A stretch of DNA of 64,000 nt from Microbaculum sp051390635 (GTDB lineage Bacteria > Pseudomonadota > Alphaproteobacteria > Rhizobiales > Tepidamorphaceae), in NCBI RefSeq assembly GCF_051390635.1, contig NZ_JBPODT010000002.1, forward strand, positions 1,178,001 through 1,242,000, given 5' to 3'. The notes under the pieces are model-generated. The model saw nothing but the letters and a program-made list of their open reading frames with translations. It was not told the DNA's origin and did no database searches. The translations under genes were made by a program, and so were the position numbers. Numbering within the stretch: the first letter of the stretch is position 1; each line of letters opens with the position of its first letter. Shown here in pieces: positions 1 through 9,304 of this stretch.

Positions 1-768
1 GAGGCCGGCATCTTTCGCCACGCGTATCGTCTCCTCGCCGGCGACCGGCATGTCGAGCCGAAGCTCCTGGCCGGGCTTCGCCGACTTGATAAGGACGCCC
101 GAGGGCGCCGGCACCGCTATACGCCCCTCCCGGCGCAGGTCGGAACACCGGGCCACCATCGCATTGGTACCTTCGGCGGCCTCCACCGCGATCACGCGCC
201 CGTCGAGCACGACGACCGCCTGACCGATGTCGAATGGTCCCATCTGGCGGATTGCCCGGAATCCGTAGTCTATGTCGGCGCGGGCCTTTCGCCCGGGCTT
301 CAGGCGTCCGAGCGGTCCCGTCGGCGCGACTAGGCGCGGCACGACGTCTGCCGGTCCGACGATCCGGAATCCTTCGCTTTCGAATATCTGGACGACACCG
401 TTCACGACCTTGTCGTCGCCGCCACGCTTGAGGCGCATGATGGCGGGCAGCAACGCCGCCTTGACGGCGCTCATGTCCCATTCGATATCGGAAAAGCGGG
501 GCCTTCGAAAATTCCCCGCCATCAATACGTCACGGCATTTCCGCTCGACAAGCAGCGCCTTGAGCCGCCCGGCCGCACCGATCGGCAGTCGCGCCGTCGC
601 AAAGGTGGAGAAATCGGCGTCCGCCTCGCCTTCCACTTCTATGACAAAAAGGGAGCGCCCGGAGTTCCGGACCTCCTCGGCGACAACGCGCGGCAGGTCC
701 CCGGCGCCGGCGATTATGGCCAGCGGTCCCAGGCTCGCCTCCTCCCGGCTCGCCGGATCCGCAAGCAT
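1..768 (-). CDS. lpxI: UDP-2,3-diacylglucosamine pyrophosphatase LpxI (3' end outside window)
   Basis: LpxI hydrolyses UDP-2,3-diacylglucosamine to 2,3-diacylglucosamine-1-phosphate (lipid X), the lipid A step after LpxA/LpxC/LpxD. It replaces LpxH in many alphaproteobacteria. 256 codons are open from the ATG at 768 to the window edge. The family is about 270-290 residues, so only the C-terminal tail is missing. The N-terminal stretch LAIIAGAGDLPRVVAEE is the typical start of the DUF1009/LpxI family, and a conserved arginine/lysine-rich RLKRGGDDKVV follows near the middle. The ATG lies 4 bases after the lpxA stop, so the two genes are translationally linked. Position directly after lpxA supports the call. 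Assignment is by recognition of the family and the gene order. Confidence 0.9.
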   Translation of the reverse strand, partial: MLADPASREEASLGPLAIIAGAGDLPRVVAEEVRNSGRSLFVIEVEGEADADFSTFATARLPIGAAGRLKALLVERKCRDVLMAGNFRRPRFSDIEWDMSAVKAALLPAIMRLKRGGDDKVVNGVVQIFESEGFRIVGPADVVPRLVAPTGPLGRLKPGRKARADIDYGFRAIRQMGPFDIGQAVVVLDGRVIAVEAAEGTNAMVARCSDLRREGRIAVPAPSGVLIKSAKPGQELRLDMPVAGEETIRVAKDAGL

Positions 769-772
769 CCCG

Positions 773-1573
773 TCACCCTCCGCGTCCGCTACGCGGGGTG
801 CACAGTGCCCGATCGGAATCGGCCCGTATGAAATCAACGACAGTCGTGACCAACGGATGGTCAGGGAACAGCTGGGCGACGTCCTCCACCCGCTCCATCA
901 GCGTGCCTTCGTTCGAAAACAGCAACCGATAGGCCTGGCGCATCGTGTGGATCTGTTCGCGATTGAAGCCATGCCGCTTGAGGCCCACGATATTGAGGCC
1001 ACCCAGATAGGCCCGGTTTCCGAGGACCGATCCGTAGGGGATCACGTCGTTCTCGACGCCGCTCAGGCCGCCGACGAAGGCATATTCGCCGATCCGCACC
1101 CATTGATGGACGGCCGCGAGACCGCCGAGGATGGCGTGATCCTGGACTTGGCAATGCCCAGCCAACGTCGCGTTGTTGATGAACAGCACATTGTTGCCGA
1201 CCTTGCAGTCGTGCGCGACATGCGATCCCACCATGAAGTAGCAGTTGTCGCCGACCAAGGTCTCCATTCCCCCGAACGACGTGCCCGGGTTCATGGTCAC
1301 CTGCTCGCGGATGACACAATCGGTGCCGATGCGCAGGACGCTTGGCTCCCCCGCATACTTCAGGTGTTGCGGCGGTTGGCCGAGGGAGGAATACGGATAG
1401 ATGCTGGTGCGCGCGCCGATGCTCGTATGCCCGTCGAGCACGACATGCCCGACCAGCTCTACGTCATCGCCGAGTTCCACATCGTCGCCGACGATGCAGT
1501 ATGGACCGATCTTGACCCTTTCGCCGAGGCGGGCACCTTTGCCGACGATAGCCGTCGCGTGAACGTCTGCCAT
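773..1573 (-). CDS. lpxA: acyl-[ACP]--UDP-N-acetylglucosamine O-acyltransferase LpxA
   Basis: First committed enzyme of lipid A synthesis: cytoplasmic transfer of a 3-hydroxyacyl group from ACP to the 3-OH of UDP-GlcNAc. The 266 residues consist mostly of left-handed beta-helix hexapeptide repeats (IGPYCIVG, LGDDVELV and so on) followed by a short helical C-terminus, the normal length for the family. The catalytic histidine is probably His121 in VAHDCKVGNN. The start MADVHATAIVG matches the family. The gene sits 10 bases downstream of fabZ and just upstream of lpxI in the conserved lpxD-fabZ-lpxA-lpxI order, so it is almost certainly cotranscribed with them. Confidence 0.97.
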   Translation of the reverse strand: MADVHATAIVGKGARLGERVKIGPYCIVGDDVELGDDVELVGHVVLDGHTSIGARTSIYPYSSLGQPPQHLKYAGEPSVLRIGTDCVIREQVTMNPGTSFGGMETLVGDNCYFMVGSHVAHDCKVGNNVLFINNATLAGHCQVQDHAILGGLAAVHQWVRIGEYAFVGGLSGVENDVIPYGSVLGNRAYLGGLNIVGLKRHGFNREQIHTMRQAYRLLFSNEGTLMERVEDVAQLFPDHPLVTTVVDFIRADSDRALCTPRSGRGG

Positions 1574-1583
1574 GGAATATGCT

Positions 1584-2057
1584 TTACTTATCCGCGATCA
1601 TCGCACTGATTTCAGCTTCCGCGACCAACGCACCATCGACGCGGGCTTCCGCCGCATACTTCCAGATCGTGCGGCGGTTTCGGATCTTACGAACATGGTA
1701 ATGGACGACATCACCGGGAACGACGGGCTTGCGGAACTTGCACTTGTCGATGGTCATGAAATAGACGAGTTTCGGCTGCCCGGCTGCGTACCGCATAATA
1801 CACACCGCACCGGCCGTCTGCGCCATTCCCTCGACGAGCAAGATCCCCGGCATTACCGGACGATCCGGGAAATGACCGGTGAAATGCGGCTCATTGATGG
1901 TCACGTTCTTGATGCCCACGCAGGATTCGTCGCCATCTATGTCGACGATCCGGTCAACCATCAGGAACGGATAACGATGCGGCAACAGCTCTAAAAGCCG
2001 CAAGATATCAAGCGACTCGAGCGTCTGCGGGTCAGTCGTGCTCGCGCTCATGTCCAT
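1584..2057 (-). CDS. fabZ: 3-hydroxyacyl-[acyl-carrier-protein] dehydratase FabZ
   Basis: Dehydrates 3-hydroxyacyl-ACP in fatty acid elongation and so competes with LpxA/LpxD for the same acyl-ACP pool, which explains its place between them. 157 residues with a single hot-dog fold. The active-site His62 lies in PHFTGHFPDRPVMPG and Glu76 in LLVEGMAQ. The start at 2057 (MDMSAS) overlaps the 3' end of lpxD by 26 bases. A second in-frame ATG at 2051 is possible. Neither has a strong Shine-Dalgarno, which fits translational coupling to lpxD. Confidence 0.96.
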   Translation of the reverse strand: MDMSASTTDPQTLESLDILRLLELLPHRYPFLMVDRIVDIDGDESCVGIKNVTINEPHFTGHFPDRPVMPGILLVEGMAQTAGAVCIMRYAAGQPKLVYFMTIDKCKFRKPVVPGDVVHYHVRKIRNRRTIWKYAAEARVDGALVAEAEISAMIADK

Positions 2058-3117
2058 TTCCGCCTGCCTTCTCCTGCGGCCGTCGCTCCGCGATATAGTC
2101 TCGGGCGAGCTTCTGAAGCGCCGCGACCTCTTTCAGCCATTCGCGCGCCGGCCTGGCAGGAACCCCGCCGTAACGGCCGCCCGGTGCCAAATCCTCTTTG
2201 ACGGCGCTCAGAGTAGCTACCTGGGCACCGTCGCCGATCGTGACATGATTCATGACGCCGGCCTGCCCGCCAATCGCGACGAAATCACCCAAGGTCGCGC
2301 TTCCGGCGATTCCGACCTGGGAAACGATGACGCAGTGCCGACCGATGACAACGTTATGGCCTATCTGGACCATGTTGTCGATCTTGGTCCCCTCGCCGAT
2401 CACGGTGTCGCGCAGGGCGCCCCGATCGATCGTCGTATTGGCCCCAACTTCCACATCGTCCTGGATGATGACGCGGCCAATCTGGGGGATTTTCGCATGT
2501 CCCTTCGCGCTCATCGCGAAGCCAAAACCGTCCTGGCCGATCCGCACGCCCGGGTGAAAAATGACCCGGTCTCCGACCAGCGCATGAAGCACGGTAGCAG
2601 CCGGACCGATCGAGCAATCCCGGCCGATCTGCACCCGCCTGCCGATCACGCTGCCCGCCAGGACACGCGTTCCACGGCCGATCCGCGCCTCCGCGCCGAC
2701 GATCGCTCCGGGCTCTATGACGGCCCCTGCGTCGACGATCGCCGTCGGGTGGACACCGTTGCCCGCCGGGGCATCGTCCCACACCCGCGCAGGGCGCGCC
2801 GCATCCGGATAGAAGCGCCGGACGATCTCGTTGAATGCCACTGACGGTTTGGCGACAATCAGAGCCGCGGAACTTGCGGGCACATGACCAGCGCCGCGCG
2901 GGCCCACGACACAGGCGCCCGCGCCGGTCGCGGCCAGATCGACCGCGTATTTCGGATTGTCGAAGAAAGAGATCTGCGTCGGACCTGCCAACTGCAGTGT
3001 CGCGACGTCCTCCACGACGCGATCGCCGTCGCCCGGCTCGATCTGACCATCGAACCAGCCGGCAATCTCATTCAGCGAAAACGGGCCGGCCCGCTCGAAG
3101 AAACGAACATCATCCAT
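2032..3117 (-). CDS. lpxD: UDP-3-O-(3-hydroxyacyl)glucosamine N-acyltransferase LpxD
   Basis: Adds the second 3-hydroxyacyl chain (N-acylation) in lipid A synthesis, in the cytoplasm. 361 residues: an N-terminal uridine-binding domain of about 100 residues, a long left-handed beta-helix of hexapeptide repeats (IVGAEARIGRGT, IIQDDVEVGANTTIDRG), the conserved catalytic-histidine segment MVQIGHNVVIG, and a C-terminal helix. Length is usual for alphaproteobacterial LpxD. It lies downstream of bamA, separated by a gap of about 180 bases with a hairpin, and overlaps fabZ at its 3' end. Confidence 0.97.
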   Translation of the reverse strand: MDDVRFFERAGPFSLNEIAGWFDGQIEPGDGDRVVEDVATLQLAGPTQISFFDNPKYAVDLAATGAGACVVGPRGAGHVPASSAALIVAKPSVAFNEIVRRFYPDAARPARVWDDAPAGNGVHPTAIVDAGAVIEPGAIVGAEARIGRGTRVLAGSVIGRRVQIGRDCSIGPAATVLHALVGDRVIFHPGVRIGQDGFGFAMSAKGHAKIPQIGRVIIQDDVEVGANTTIDRGALRDTVIGEGTKIDNMVQIGHNVVIGRHCVIVSQVGIAGSATLGDFVAIGGQAGVMNHVTIGDGAQVATLSAVKEDLAPGGRYGGVPARPAREWLKEVAALQKLARDYIAERRPQEKAGGNGHEREHD

Positions 3118-3273
3118 TTCGGGAAACTACCCCAACCCTGGCACACTTCATACAGAACAGAAGGGGGAGGCTTGCCAGCCGGATCGCAAAGGACTTTCAC
3201 CCCTCCCCCGTGGCCGGATCAGGCCGATCGGCGGAGATCGCTGCAAATCCATCGGAACCGGGTTGAGAATGGA

Positions 3274-3296
3274 GAGGCCGGCATGATGCCGGCCTC
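3274..3296 (-). terminator. perfect hairpin between bamA and lpxD
   Basis: An 11-base stem (GAGGCCGGCAT) pairs with its exact complement around a single central base, so a real loop of about 3-5 bases. It lies 6 bases past the bamA stop. No strong T run follows on the minus strand, so it could be a weak terminator, an mRNA-stability hairpin, or a processing point separating bamA from the lpxD-fabZ-lpxA mRNA. Confidence 0.5.
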
Positions 3297-3301
3297 AACC
3301 G

Positions 3302-5878
3302 TCAGAACTGCTTGCCCGCGCCGAAGCGGAAGATCTGCGTGTTGTCGTAGTCTTCCTTCAACACGGCGTACCCCAGATCCGCGCGCAGCGGACCGAACGG
3401 CGAGTCCCACAGCAGGCTGAAGCCAACCGAAGCGCGCGGCTCCGTATCGTCGACATAGCAGCCGTTGGCCCCTCCCGGCACCACGCCCGTCCAGCCGCCC
3501 GGGTTCACCGAGGAGCATTCCGCCAGCGTCAGGGTCAGCTGCCGGCCACCCGGCTGGGTGATCATCAGCGGCCCGCTGTCGCCGACATCGAAAAGGATGC
3601 CCGCATCGGCGAAGAACGCGCCACGGAAACCGAATTCATCCGGAACGAACGGGATCGGGAACTGCACCTCGGCCGTCGCAGCGGCGAACACCTTGCCGCC
3701 GAGCGCGTCGCGTTGACCACCCGGTGTCAGGTCGCGCGGACCATAACCGGACGTATCGAAACCACGGATCGTCTCGCCGCCTTTGAAATAGGTGTCGGTA
3801 ACGGGGATATCGTATCCGCCCCACCCGTTCATGACGCCGCCCGTCAACTTGACGAGGCCCACAACCTCCGGCGCCATCTCCTTGTAGTACCGCGCCTCGG
3901 CGTCCGAACGCAGATACTTCGCATCGCCGCCTGCGCCGGCCAGGTCCTGCGAGAACCGCAGGTACAAGCCGTCATGCGGACGCGTGAAGCTGTCGAGCGT
4001 CGAGTAGACCAGATCGTAACCGAAGATGGAGTAGAGCCGCTTGCCCTGGGCCGCGTTGATCGCGATCGACGCTTCCGGCGCGAAAACGTCAGCGATACCG
4101 TCGCCGTTGGTGTCGCCACCGGAGGGGAACCGGTAAATCGGGCCGCCCTTGGTGGCCGGTGCGGGAACGCCGCAGGTCTGCATGGCAAGCGAGGCGGCCG
4201 TGTTCGGCCCGCAACCATCCATCAGATACGAGTTCGTCTGGATATCCGCCTGATAGATCCGGTAGCGCCCCTGGAAGGACGTTTCCTGGTTCAGCTGGAA
4301 GCCGAGACGGGCGCCGCCACCGGCCGCCTTGGCCTTATAGGACGACGTGTCGGTGTAATCGAGGTCGCGATAGAAGACATCGATACCGGCAGCCAGGCGC
4401 CGACCGAGGAAGAACGGCTCCGTAAAGCTGAAATCGAAGGCCTGCTTGCGCTCACCGATCGAACCGCCGACCGTCAGGATCTGGCCGCGGCCGAGCAGGT
4501 TGCGCTCGGTAACGGACAGGTCGGCAACGAAACCGTCGCGTGTGGAGTAGCCGCCGCCGACCGAGATCTCACCCGTCGGCTGCTCGACAACATCGACATT
4601 GATCACGATGCGGTCGGGCGCGGAGCCCTGGGCACGACTGATGTTGACCGTCTTGAAGTACCGCAGATCCTCGAGCCGACGCTTGGCCCGATCGATTATC
4701 ACGACGTTGTAGGCATCGCCCTCAGCGAAATCGAACTCGCGACGGATCACCCGGTCGAGCGTCCGCGTATTGCCGCGGATATTGATGCGCTCGATATAGA
4801 CGCGAGGACCTTCCTCCACGACATAGGTGAGGTTGATCGTCTTGTTCTCGTAGTCCCGGTCCCCGCGCGGACGCACCTGAGCGAACGCATAGCCCGAGTT
4901 GGCGAGTTCAAGCGTCATGTCCTCGAGCGTGCTCTCGACGAGATCGGCGTTGTAGGTGTCGCCGGCGCGGGTCTTGATGATCCCGCGCAGCGACTCCGGA
5001 TCGACGTCACGCACATAGGCCTGCACGTCGACGTCGCCGAAATCGTACTTGTCCCCCTCGTCGACCGTGACGGTGATGTAGAAGGCATTGCGCTCGCGGT
5101 CGAGCTCGGCGACCGCCGAAATGACCCGGAAATCGGCATAACCGTGCTTGAGATAGTAGCGACGCAGAATTTCCTGATCCGCCTGCAGACGCTCCGGATC
5201 ATAGACGTCCGTCGCCTTCAGCCAGCTAAGCCAGTTGCGCTGCGTCGTTGTAATCACGTCGCGAAGCGTGTCGTCGCTGTAGGCGCGGTTACCGATGAAA
5301 TTGATCCCGACGACGCTGGTCTTGTCGCCTTCATCGATCTCGAAAACCAGATTCGCGCGATTGTCCGGCAAATCAATGACTTTCGGGACGACCTGGGCTC
5401 CGAAACGGCCGGAACGGCGATAAATTTCCAGGATCCGCTGGGTATCGCCCTCGATCTTCGCGCGGGTCAGCACGGACCTCGGCTGCGACTCGATCTCCGA
5501 AAGCAGAACGTCGTCCTTGACCTTCTTATTACCCTCGAACGACACGAGGTTGACGATCGGGTTCTCGACGACCTTCACGACCAGCGTGCTGCCGCGCATG
5601 GTCAGGCTGACATCGGCAAACAGCCCGGTGGCGAACAGGGTTTTCAGTGAGTCGTCGGCCCCATAGGCGCTATAGGACTGCCCCGGCTGAATCGAGACGT
5701 AAGACTTGATCGTCTCGGCATCGACACGGCGATTGCCTTCGACCTGTATCGTCCGGACAGTCTGCGCCTGCGCAGACGTGACACCGAACCATTCCCCGCC
5801 CTGCGGGGCGGACATGAGCGCCACAGCCAATACAACTAGACCCGCGCCACGCTTTAGAAACCGCACAATTGAATTCAT
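3302..5878 (-). CDS. bamA: outer membrane protein assembly factor BamA
   Basis: Omp85-family core of the beta-barrel assembly machine in the outer membrane. About 858 residues from the ATG at 5878. I chose this start because it begins a signal peptide (MNSIVRFLKRGAGLVVLAVA, cleavage after AQA). The 45 codons open further upstream look like leader sequence. Five POTRA domains (residues about 40-430, recognisable by VEGNRRVD, FEGNKKVKDD, FIGNRAYSDD, INIRGNTRT) precede the Omp85 barrel. The conserved loop-6 motif is present as ETIRGFDTSGYGP, and the protein ends in an aromatic terminal residue (GAGKQF) as barrel proteins do. It sits between rseP and lpxD as in most proteobacteria. Confidence 0.97.
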   Translation of the reverse strand: MNSIVRFLKRGAGLVVLAVALMSAPQGGEWFGVTSAQAQTVRTIQVEGNRRVDAETIKSYVSIQPGQSYSAYGADDSLKTLFATGLFADVSLTMRGSTLVVKVVENPIVNLVSFEGNKKVKDDVLLSEIESQPRSVLTRAKIEGDTQRILEIYRRSGRFGAQVVPKVIDLPDNRANLVFEIDEGDKTSVVGINFIGNRAYSDDTLRDVITTTQRNWLSWLKATDVYDPERLQADQEILRRYYLKHGYADFRVISAVAELDRERNAFYITVTVDEGDKYDFGDVDVQAYVRDVDPESLRGIIKTRAGDTYNADLVESTLEDMTLELANSGYAFAQVRPRGDRDYENKTINLTYVVEEGPRVYIERINIRGNTRTLDRVIRREFDFAEGDAYNVVIIDRAKRRLEDLRYFKTVNISRAQGSAPDRIVINVDVVEQPTGEISVGGGYSTRDGFVADLSVTERNLLGRGQILTVGGSIGERKQAFDFSFTEPFFLGRRLAAGIDVFYRDLDYTDTSSYKAKAAGGGARLGFQLNQETSFQGRYRIYQADIQTNSYLMDGCGPNTAASLAMQTCGVPAPATKGGPIYRFPSGGDTNGDGIADVFAPEASIAINAAQGKRLYSIFGYDLVYSTLDSFTRPHDGLYLRFSQDLAGAGGDAKYLRSDAEARYYKEMAPEVVGLVKLTGGVMNGWGGYDIPVTDTYFKGGETIRGFDTSGYGPRDLTPGGQRDALGGKVFAAATAEVQFPIPFVPDEFGFRGAFFADAGILFDVGDSGPLMITQPGGRQLTLTLAECSSVNPGGWTGVVPGGANGCYVDDTEPRASVGFSLLWDSPFGPLRADLGYAVLKEDYDNTQIFRFGAGKQF

Positions 5879-6065
5879 CGGGTTGTCGATCCTCAGATCC
5901 CTCTGACCTTCTTGTTCTGCGCGCTTTCCACGCACACTACCGGCGGGGCGTTGAGCGAATCCGCCCATCCCGACGCGTTTGTAACGGCTTTTAACTGATA
6001 TGAAAACAGGCATTCAGCCGCCCCACCGACTCCTGTCAAAAGCGTTGCACGGGGGCAACGACTGT

Positions 6066-7214
6066 CTACAAACGACCAGCGATATTGACGATATCGTTCC
6101 ACGTCGCAAACAGCATCAGCATCAGCACCATCGCCAATCCGAGCCTGAACCCGATATCGATCGCCCGCTCCGACAAAGGACGCCCACGCACAGCCTCTAT
6201 GCCGTAAAATAGTAAATGTCCCCCATCGAGCATGGGAATCGGTATCAGATTCAGGAAGCCGATTGAAATGGATAAAACCGCAGTGAGATTCATCAGCGCA
6301 AGAAAGCCGAGCTTGGCAACCTGCCCTGACATCTCCGCGATCCGGATCGGACCGCTCAGCTGATCCGCGGATTCGCGGCCAACGATGATGCCGACCAGAT
6401 AGTTCACTGTCCGGTCGATGACGAACCAGGTCTCCTTGGTGCCTTCCCAGACCGCGACCGGTACAGAATACCGCACCTGCACAATCTCGTCAGGCTGCGC
6501 GCTGCGCTGGATCCCGAGCAGCCCGATCCGGTGTTTGTTGCCGAACCGGTCTTCGACCTCACGCAATTCGGGCGTTGCCGTGAGTTTCACCTTCTCGCCG
6601 CCCCGGTCGACCTCGAATTCCAGCGGAATGCCAGGACTGACGCTGACGATGCGCTGCATGTCCGAGAAGCTCTCTATCGGATCACCCGATATCGAGACGA
6701 TCTTATCGCCGGGCTCGAAACCGGCGATAGCGGCCGCGGACTCCGGGGCCACGGCGTCAACCTGCGGCGGCGTCACGAACTTGCCGACGGTCGCATAGAC
6801 AGCGGTAAATATCGCGATCGCGAGGATGAAATTGGCGATCGGCCCGGCAGCAACGATCGCCGATCGCTGCCCGATCGACTTGAAGTGGAAGCTGCCGCGC
6901 CGCTCCTCTTCGGTCATCTCGGCAAGCGCCTCGGAATTGGCGGAGCTCGCGACGGAATCGTCGCCGAAGAACTTCACGTATCCCCCGAGTGGGATCCAGG
7001 AGAGCCGCCAGCGCGTTCCGTGCTTGTCGTAGAATCCACCGATTTCTGGCCCGAATCCGATCGAAAACGTCTCGATCTTTACGCCACACCAGCGCGCGAC
7101 AAGGAAATGGCCGAGTTCGTGGAAGAACACGACGATCGTAAGAACGAAGAGGAACGGCAGCACATAGGAAATGGCGCCGCCGCCAAACGTTCCCAAAGTT
7201 TCGAGAAAACCCAT
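6066..7214 (-). CDS. rseP: RIP metalloprotease RseP (site-2 protease)
   Basis: Intramembrane zinc protease of the inner membrane. In E. coli it cuts RseA to release sigma-E. 382 residues. The HELGH zinc motif is at residues 32-36 in the first membrane helix, a single PDZ domain is in the middle (IAGFEPGDKIVSISGDPIES), and the second catalytic motif MLDGGHLLFY is near the C-terminus with transmembrane helices around it. Gamma-proteobacterial RseP has two PDZ domains. One is usual in alphaproteobacterial forms of this length. It lies 23 bases after dxr and upstream of bamA, the standard order. Confidence 0.96.
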   Translation of the reverse strand: MGFLETLGTFGGGAISYVLPFLFVLTIVVFFHELGHFLVARWCGVKIETFSIGFGPEIGGFYDKHGTRWRLSWIPLGGYVKFFGDDSVASSANSEALAEMTEEERRGSFHFKSIGQRSAIVAAGPIANFILAIAIFTAVYATVGKFVTPPQVDAVAPESAAAIAGFEPGDKIVSISGDPIESFSDMQRIVSVSPGIPLEFEVDRGGEKVKLTATPELREVEDRFGNKHRIGLLGIQRSAQPDEIVQVRYSVPVAVWEGTKETWFVIDRTVNYLVGIIVGRESADQLSGPIRIAEMSGQVAKLGFLALMNLTAVLSISIGFLNLIPIPMLDGGHLLFYGIEAVRGRPLSERAIDIGFRLGLAMVLMLMLFATWNDIVNIAGRL

Positions 7215-7237
7215 AAGTCTCCCTTCCGCCGACGTCG

Positions 7238-8431
7238 TCAGCCCGTCCGCTCGAGCCGCTCGGGGATCACCGTGCGCGCGACATCGCGCCCCCAGCGATC
7301 AATCGCAAGCGCATCCTCGAGCGAAGCTGGTTCGCCGAAGCCTTCAAGTATCTGTTTCTCCAGAACATCCTCGACGATCTGGGCGATATCAGGAAAGCGA
7401 ATTCTCTTTTGAAGAAATAAATTAACCCCGATTTCGTTCGCAGCGTTAAGAACCGTCGCCGCCCCGCCACCGGCTTCCATGGCCCGGATGGCGAGACCGA
7501 GAGCCGGAAACCGCTCGTAATCGGGCTTTTCGAAGGTGAGTTTGCCCAGCTCCGCCAGGTCGAGCCGCGGCGTTGGCGCTTCGACCCGCTCCGGCCAGGC
7601 CAGACTGTAGGCGATCGGCGTACGCATGTCCGGTTCCGAAAGCTGCGCGACAACCGATCCGTCCCGATAGGCGACGAATCCATGCACGATGCTCTCGGGA
7701 TGTACCAGGACGTCGAGGCGATCCGGCTCGATATCGAACAAATGGTGAGCCTCGATCAGTTCCAGCCCCTTGTTCATCATCGTCGCGGAATCGACCGAAA
7801 TCTTCGCTCCCATGGACCAGTTGGGATGGCGTACCGCTTCCTCCGGACAGGCGTCCGTCAACCGCTCGATCGGCCAAGTGCGGAATGGCCCGCCCGAGGC
7901 CGTCAGTGTCACCCGCTCGATGTCTTTCTTTTGCGTGGGATCGAGTGCCTGGAAAATCGCGCTGTGCTCGGAATCGACGGGAAGAACGCACGCACCGGAT
8001 TGGCGCGCCGAGCTCATGAAAAGGTCACCCGCCGTTACGAGACATTCCTTGTTGGCAAGCAAGATCGTGGTGCCGCGGCGCACAGCGGCAAGCGTCGGCG
8101 CCAATCCGGCGGCGCCGACAATCGCGGCCATCACCCGGTCGGCGGGCCGCGTCGCTGCCTCGACGAGCGCCTCCGGCCCCGCTCCGGCTGCGATACCGCT
8201 TCCCGCCAGCGCGGCCTTAAGATCCTCATAGGCGTCCGGATCGGCGACCACGGCGAATTTCGCACCGTGTTTCCTCGCCAACTCCGCGAGCGCAACCGCG
8301 TTGCCGTTGGCCGTCACCGCCTCGATAGCATACCGATCGGGCATGCGGCCGATCAGGTCGAGCGTATTGAGCCCGATCGAGCCGGTGGCGCCGAGTATGC
8401 TGATCCGTTGCGGGGTGGTCGAGGTTGTCAT
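7238..8431 (-). CDS. dxr: 1-deoxy-D-xylulose 5-phosphate reductoisomerase Dxr
   Basis: Second enzyme of the MEP (non-mevalonate) isoprenoid pathway. It converts DXP to MEP with NADPH and a divalent metal. 397 residues from the ATG at 8431, chosen for the ideal AGGAGAT Shine-Dalgarno 4 bases upstream. The frame stays open much further 5' but there it is antiparallel to nothing and overlaps cdsA. The NADPH-binding GATGSIG is at residues 14-20, and the substrate/metal motifs LTASGGPFR and HPNWSMGAKISVDSATMMNK are intact. It supplies isoprenoids to UppS two genes upstream. Confidence 0.97.
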   Translation of the reverse strand: MTTSTTPQRISILGATGSIGLNTLDLIGRMPDRYAIEAVTANGNAVALAELARKHGAKFAVVADPDAYEDLKAALAGSGIAAGAGPEALVEAATRPADRVMAAIVGAAGLAPTLAAVRRGTTILLANKECLVTAGDLFMSSARQSGACVLPVDSEHSAIFQALDPTQKKDIERVTLTASGGPFRTWPIERLTDACPEEAVRHPNWSMGAKISVDSATMMNKGLELIEAHHLFDIEPDRLDVLVHPESIVHGFVAYRDGSVVAQLSEPDMRTPIAYSLAWPERVEAPTPRLDLAELGKLTFEKPDYERFPALGLAIRAMEAGGGAATVLNAANEIGVNLFLQKRIRFPDIAQIVEDVLEKQILEGFGEPASLEDALAIDRWGRDVARTVIPERLERTG

Positions 8432-8448
8432 TGATCTCCTGGCGCACC

Positions 8449-9303
8449 CTACCATACCAATAACCCCGCACCAGCCGCATCGGGTCCGGAACGCAGGATT
8501 CCGAACGCTGCCGCGAGGACGGCCACCACGACGAGCCCGTCGATCCGGTCCATCAATCCGCCGTGCCCAGGAATCAGGCGACTGGAATCCTTGACGTCGT
8601 GGCGCCTCTTGAAAGCCGATTCCCCGAGATCGCCAAGCTGGGACACGATCGACAGGAGCCCCGCGAGCCAGATCGGAGCGGCAATGCCCAACCCCGCGAT
8701 GCGGAAGAACAGCCAGCTCGCGCCAACCGCTGCCACCAGCCCGCCGATGAAGCCGGCCCACGTCTTCTTCGGCGACAGGCGCGGGGCGAGTTTCGGACCG
8801 CCGATCAAGCGGCCGAAAACATAGCCGCCGATATCCGTCGCCCAGACCAGAACCAGGAGCCAAATGACGGCGGTAAGGCCGAAACCCGGATCGGAGCGCA
8901 GCGCAACCAGCGCGATCCCGGGCAGCCCGCCATAGAGCACCCCGAACCAGAGGCCCGAAGCCGGACCGTCGCTCCTGGCCTTCGCCTGCGCAAGACCGGC
9001 CCCCGCGACAAGCACGAGGAAGGCGGCGAGCACGAATCCGCCGGCGAACCCGATCACGGCAACCGCGGCCGCGGTTGCGCCGATGACGACCGCGGCGTCG
9101 ACGTAACGCGAGCGGCTGATTCCACTCCATTCCGAGACGAGGATCGCCGACGCCAGGGCGGCCAGTGCCACGAACGCCCAGCCGCCGAACCAGACCGCAC
9201 CGAGGACGACGGGCGCAAGCACCGCCGCGGACAGGATTCGCATGCCGAGGTCGCCCGCACGGCCGCTCGGCGGGGTGCCCGAAAGCCCGGACGACTGGGT
9301 CAT
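8449..9303 (-). CDS. cdsA: phosphatidate cytidylyltransferase CdsA
   Basis: Makes CDP-diacylglycerol from phosphatidic acid and CTP, the branch point of phospholipid synthesis, in the inner membrane. 284 residues with about seven or eight hydrophobic helices. The CTP-transferase 1 signature is seen near the C-terminus (SAFKRRHDVKDSS then IPGHGGLMDRIDG). The ATG at 9303 follows the uppS stop by one base. An open extension of 10 codons upstream overlaps uppS and is less likely. Confidence 0.95.
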   Translation of the reverse strand: MTQSSGLSGTPPSGRAGDLGMRILSAAVLAPVVLGAVWFGGWAFVALAALASAILVSEWSGISRSRYVDAAVVIGATAAAVAVIGFAGGFVLAAFLVLVAGAGLAQAKARSDGPASGLWFGVLYGGLPGIALVALRSDPGFGLTAVIWLLVLVWATDIGGYVFGRLIGGPKLAPRLSPKKTWAGFIGGLVAAVGASWLFFRIAGLGIAAPIWLAGLLSIVSQLGDLGESAFKRRHDVKDSSRLIPGHGGLMDRIDGLVVVAVLAAAFGILRSGPDAAGAGLLVW

Positions 9304-9304
9304 G

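Noticed and set aside
272..1609. A 445-codon plus-strand frame opposite lpxI/lpxA
   Set aside because: Antisense of two conserved genes that explain the region completely.
3713..5650. A 645-codon plus-strand frame opposite bamA
   Set aside because: Shadow of bamA codon usage. No ribosome site and no recognisable protein.
5879..6013. Upstream start for bamA
   Set aside because: It would place 45 charged residues before a clear signal peptide. The ATG at 5878 gives a normal exported protein.
8432..9130. 5' extension of the dxr frame
   Set aside because: It runs through cdsA in another frame, has Arg-rich random composition, and the internal ATG at 8431 has an ideal ribosome site.
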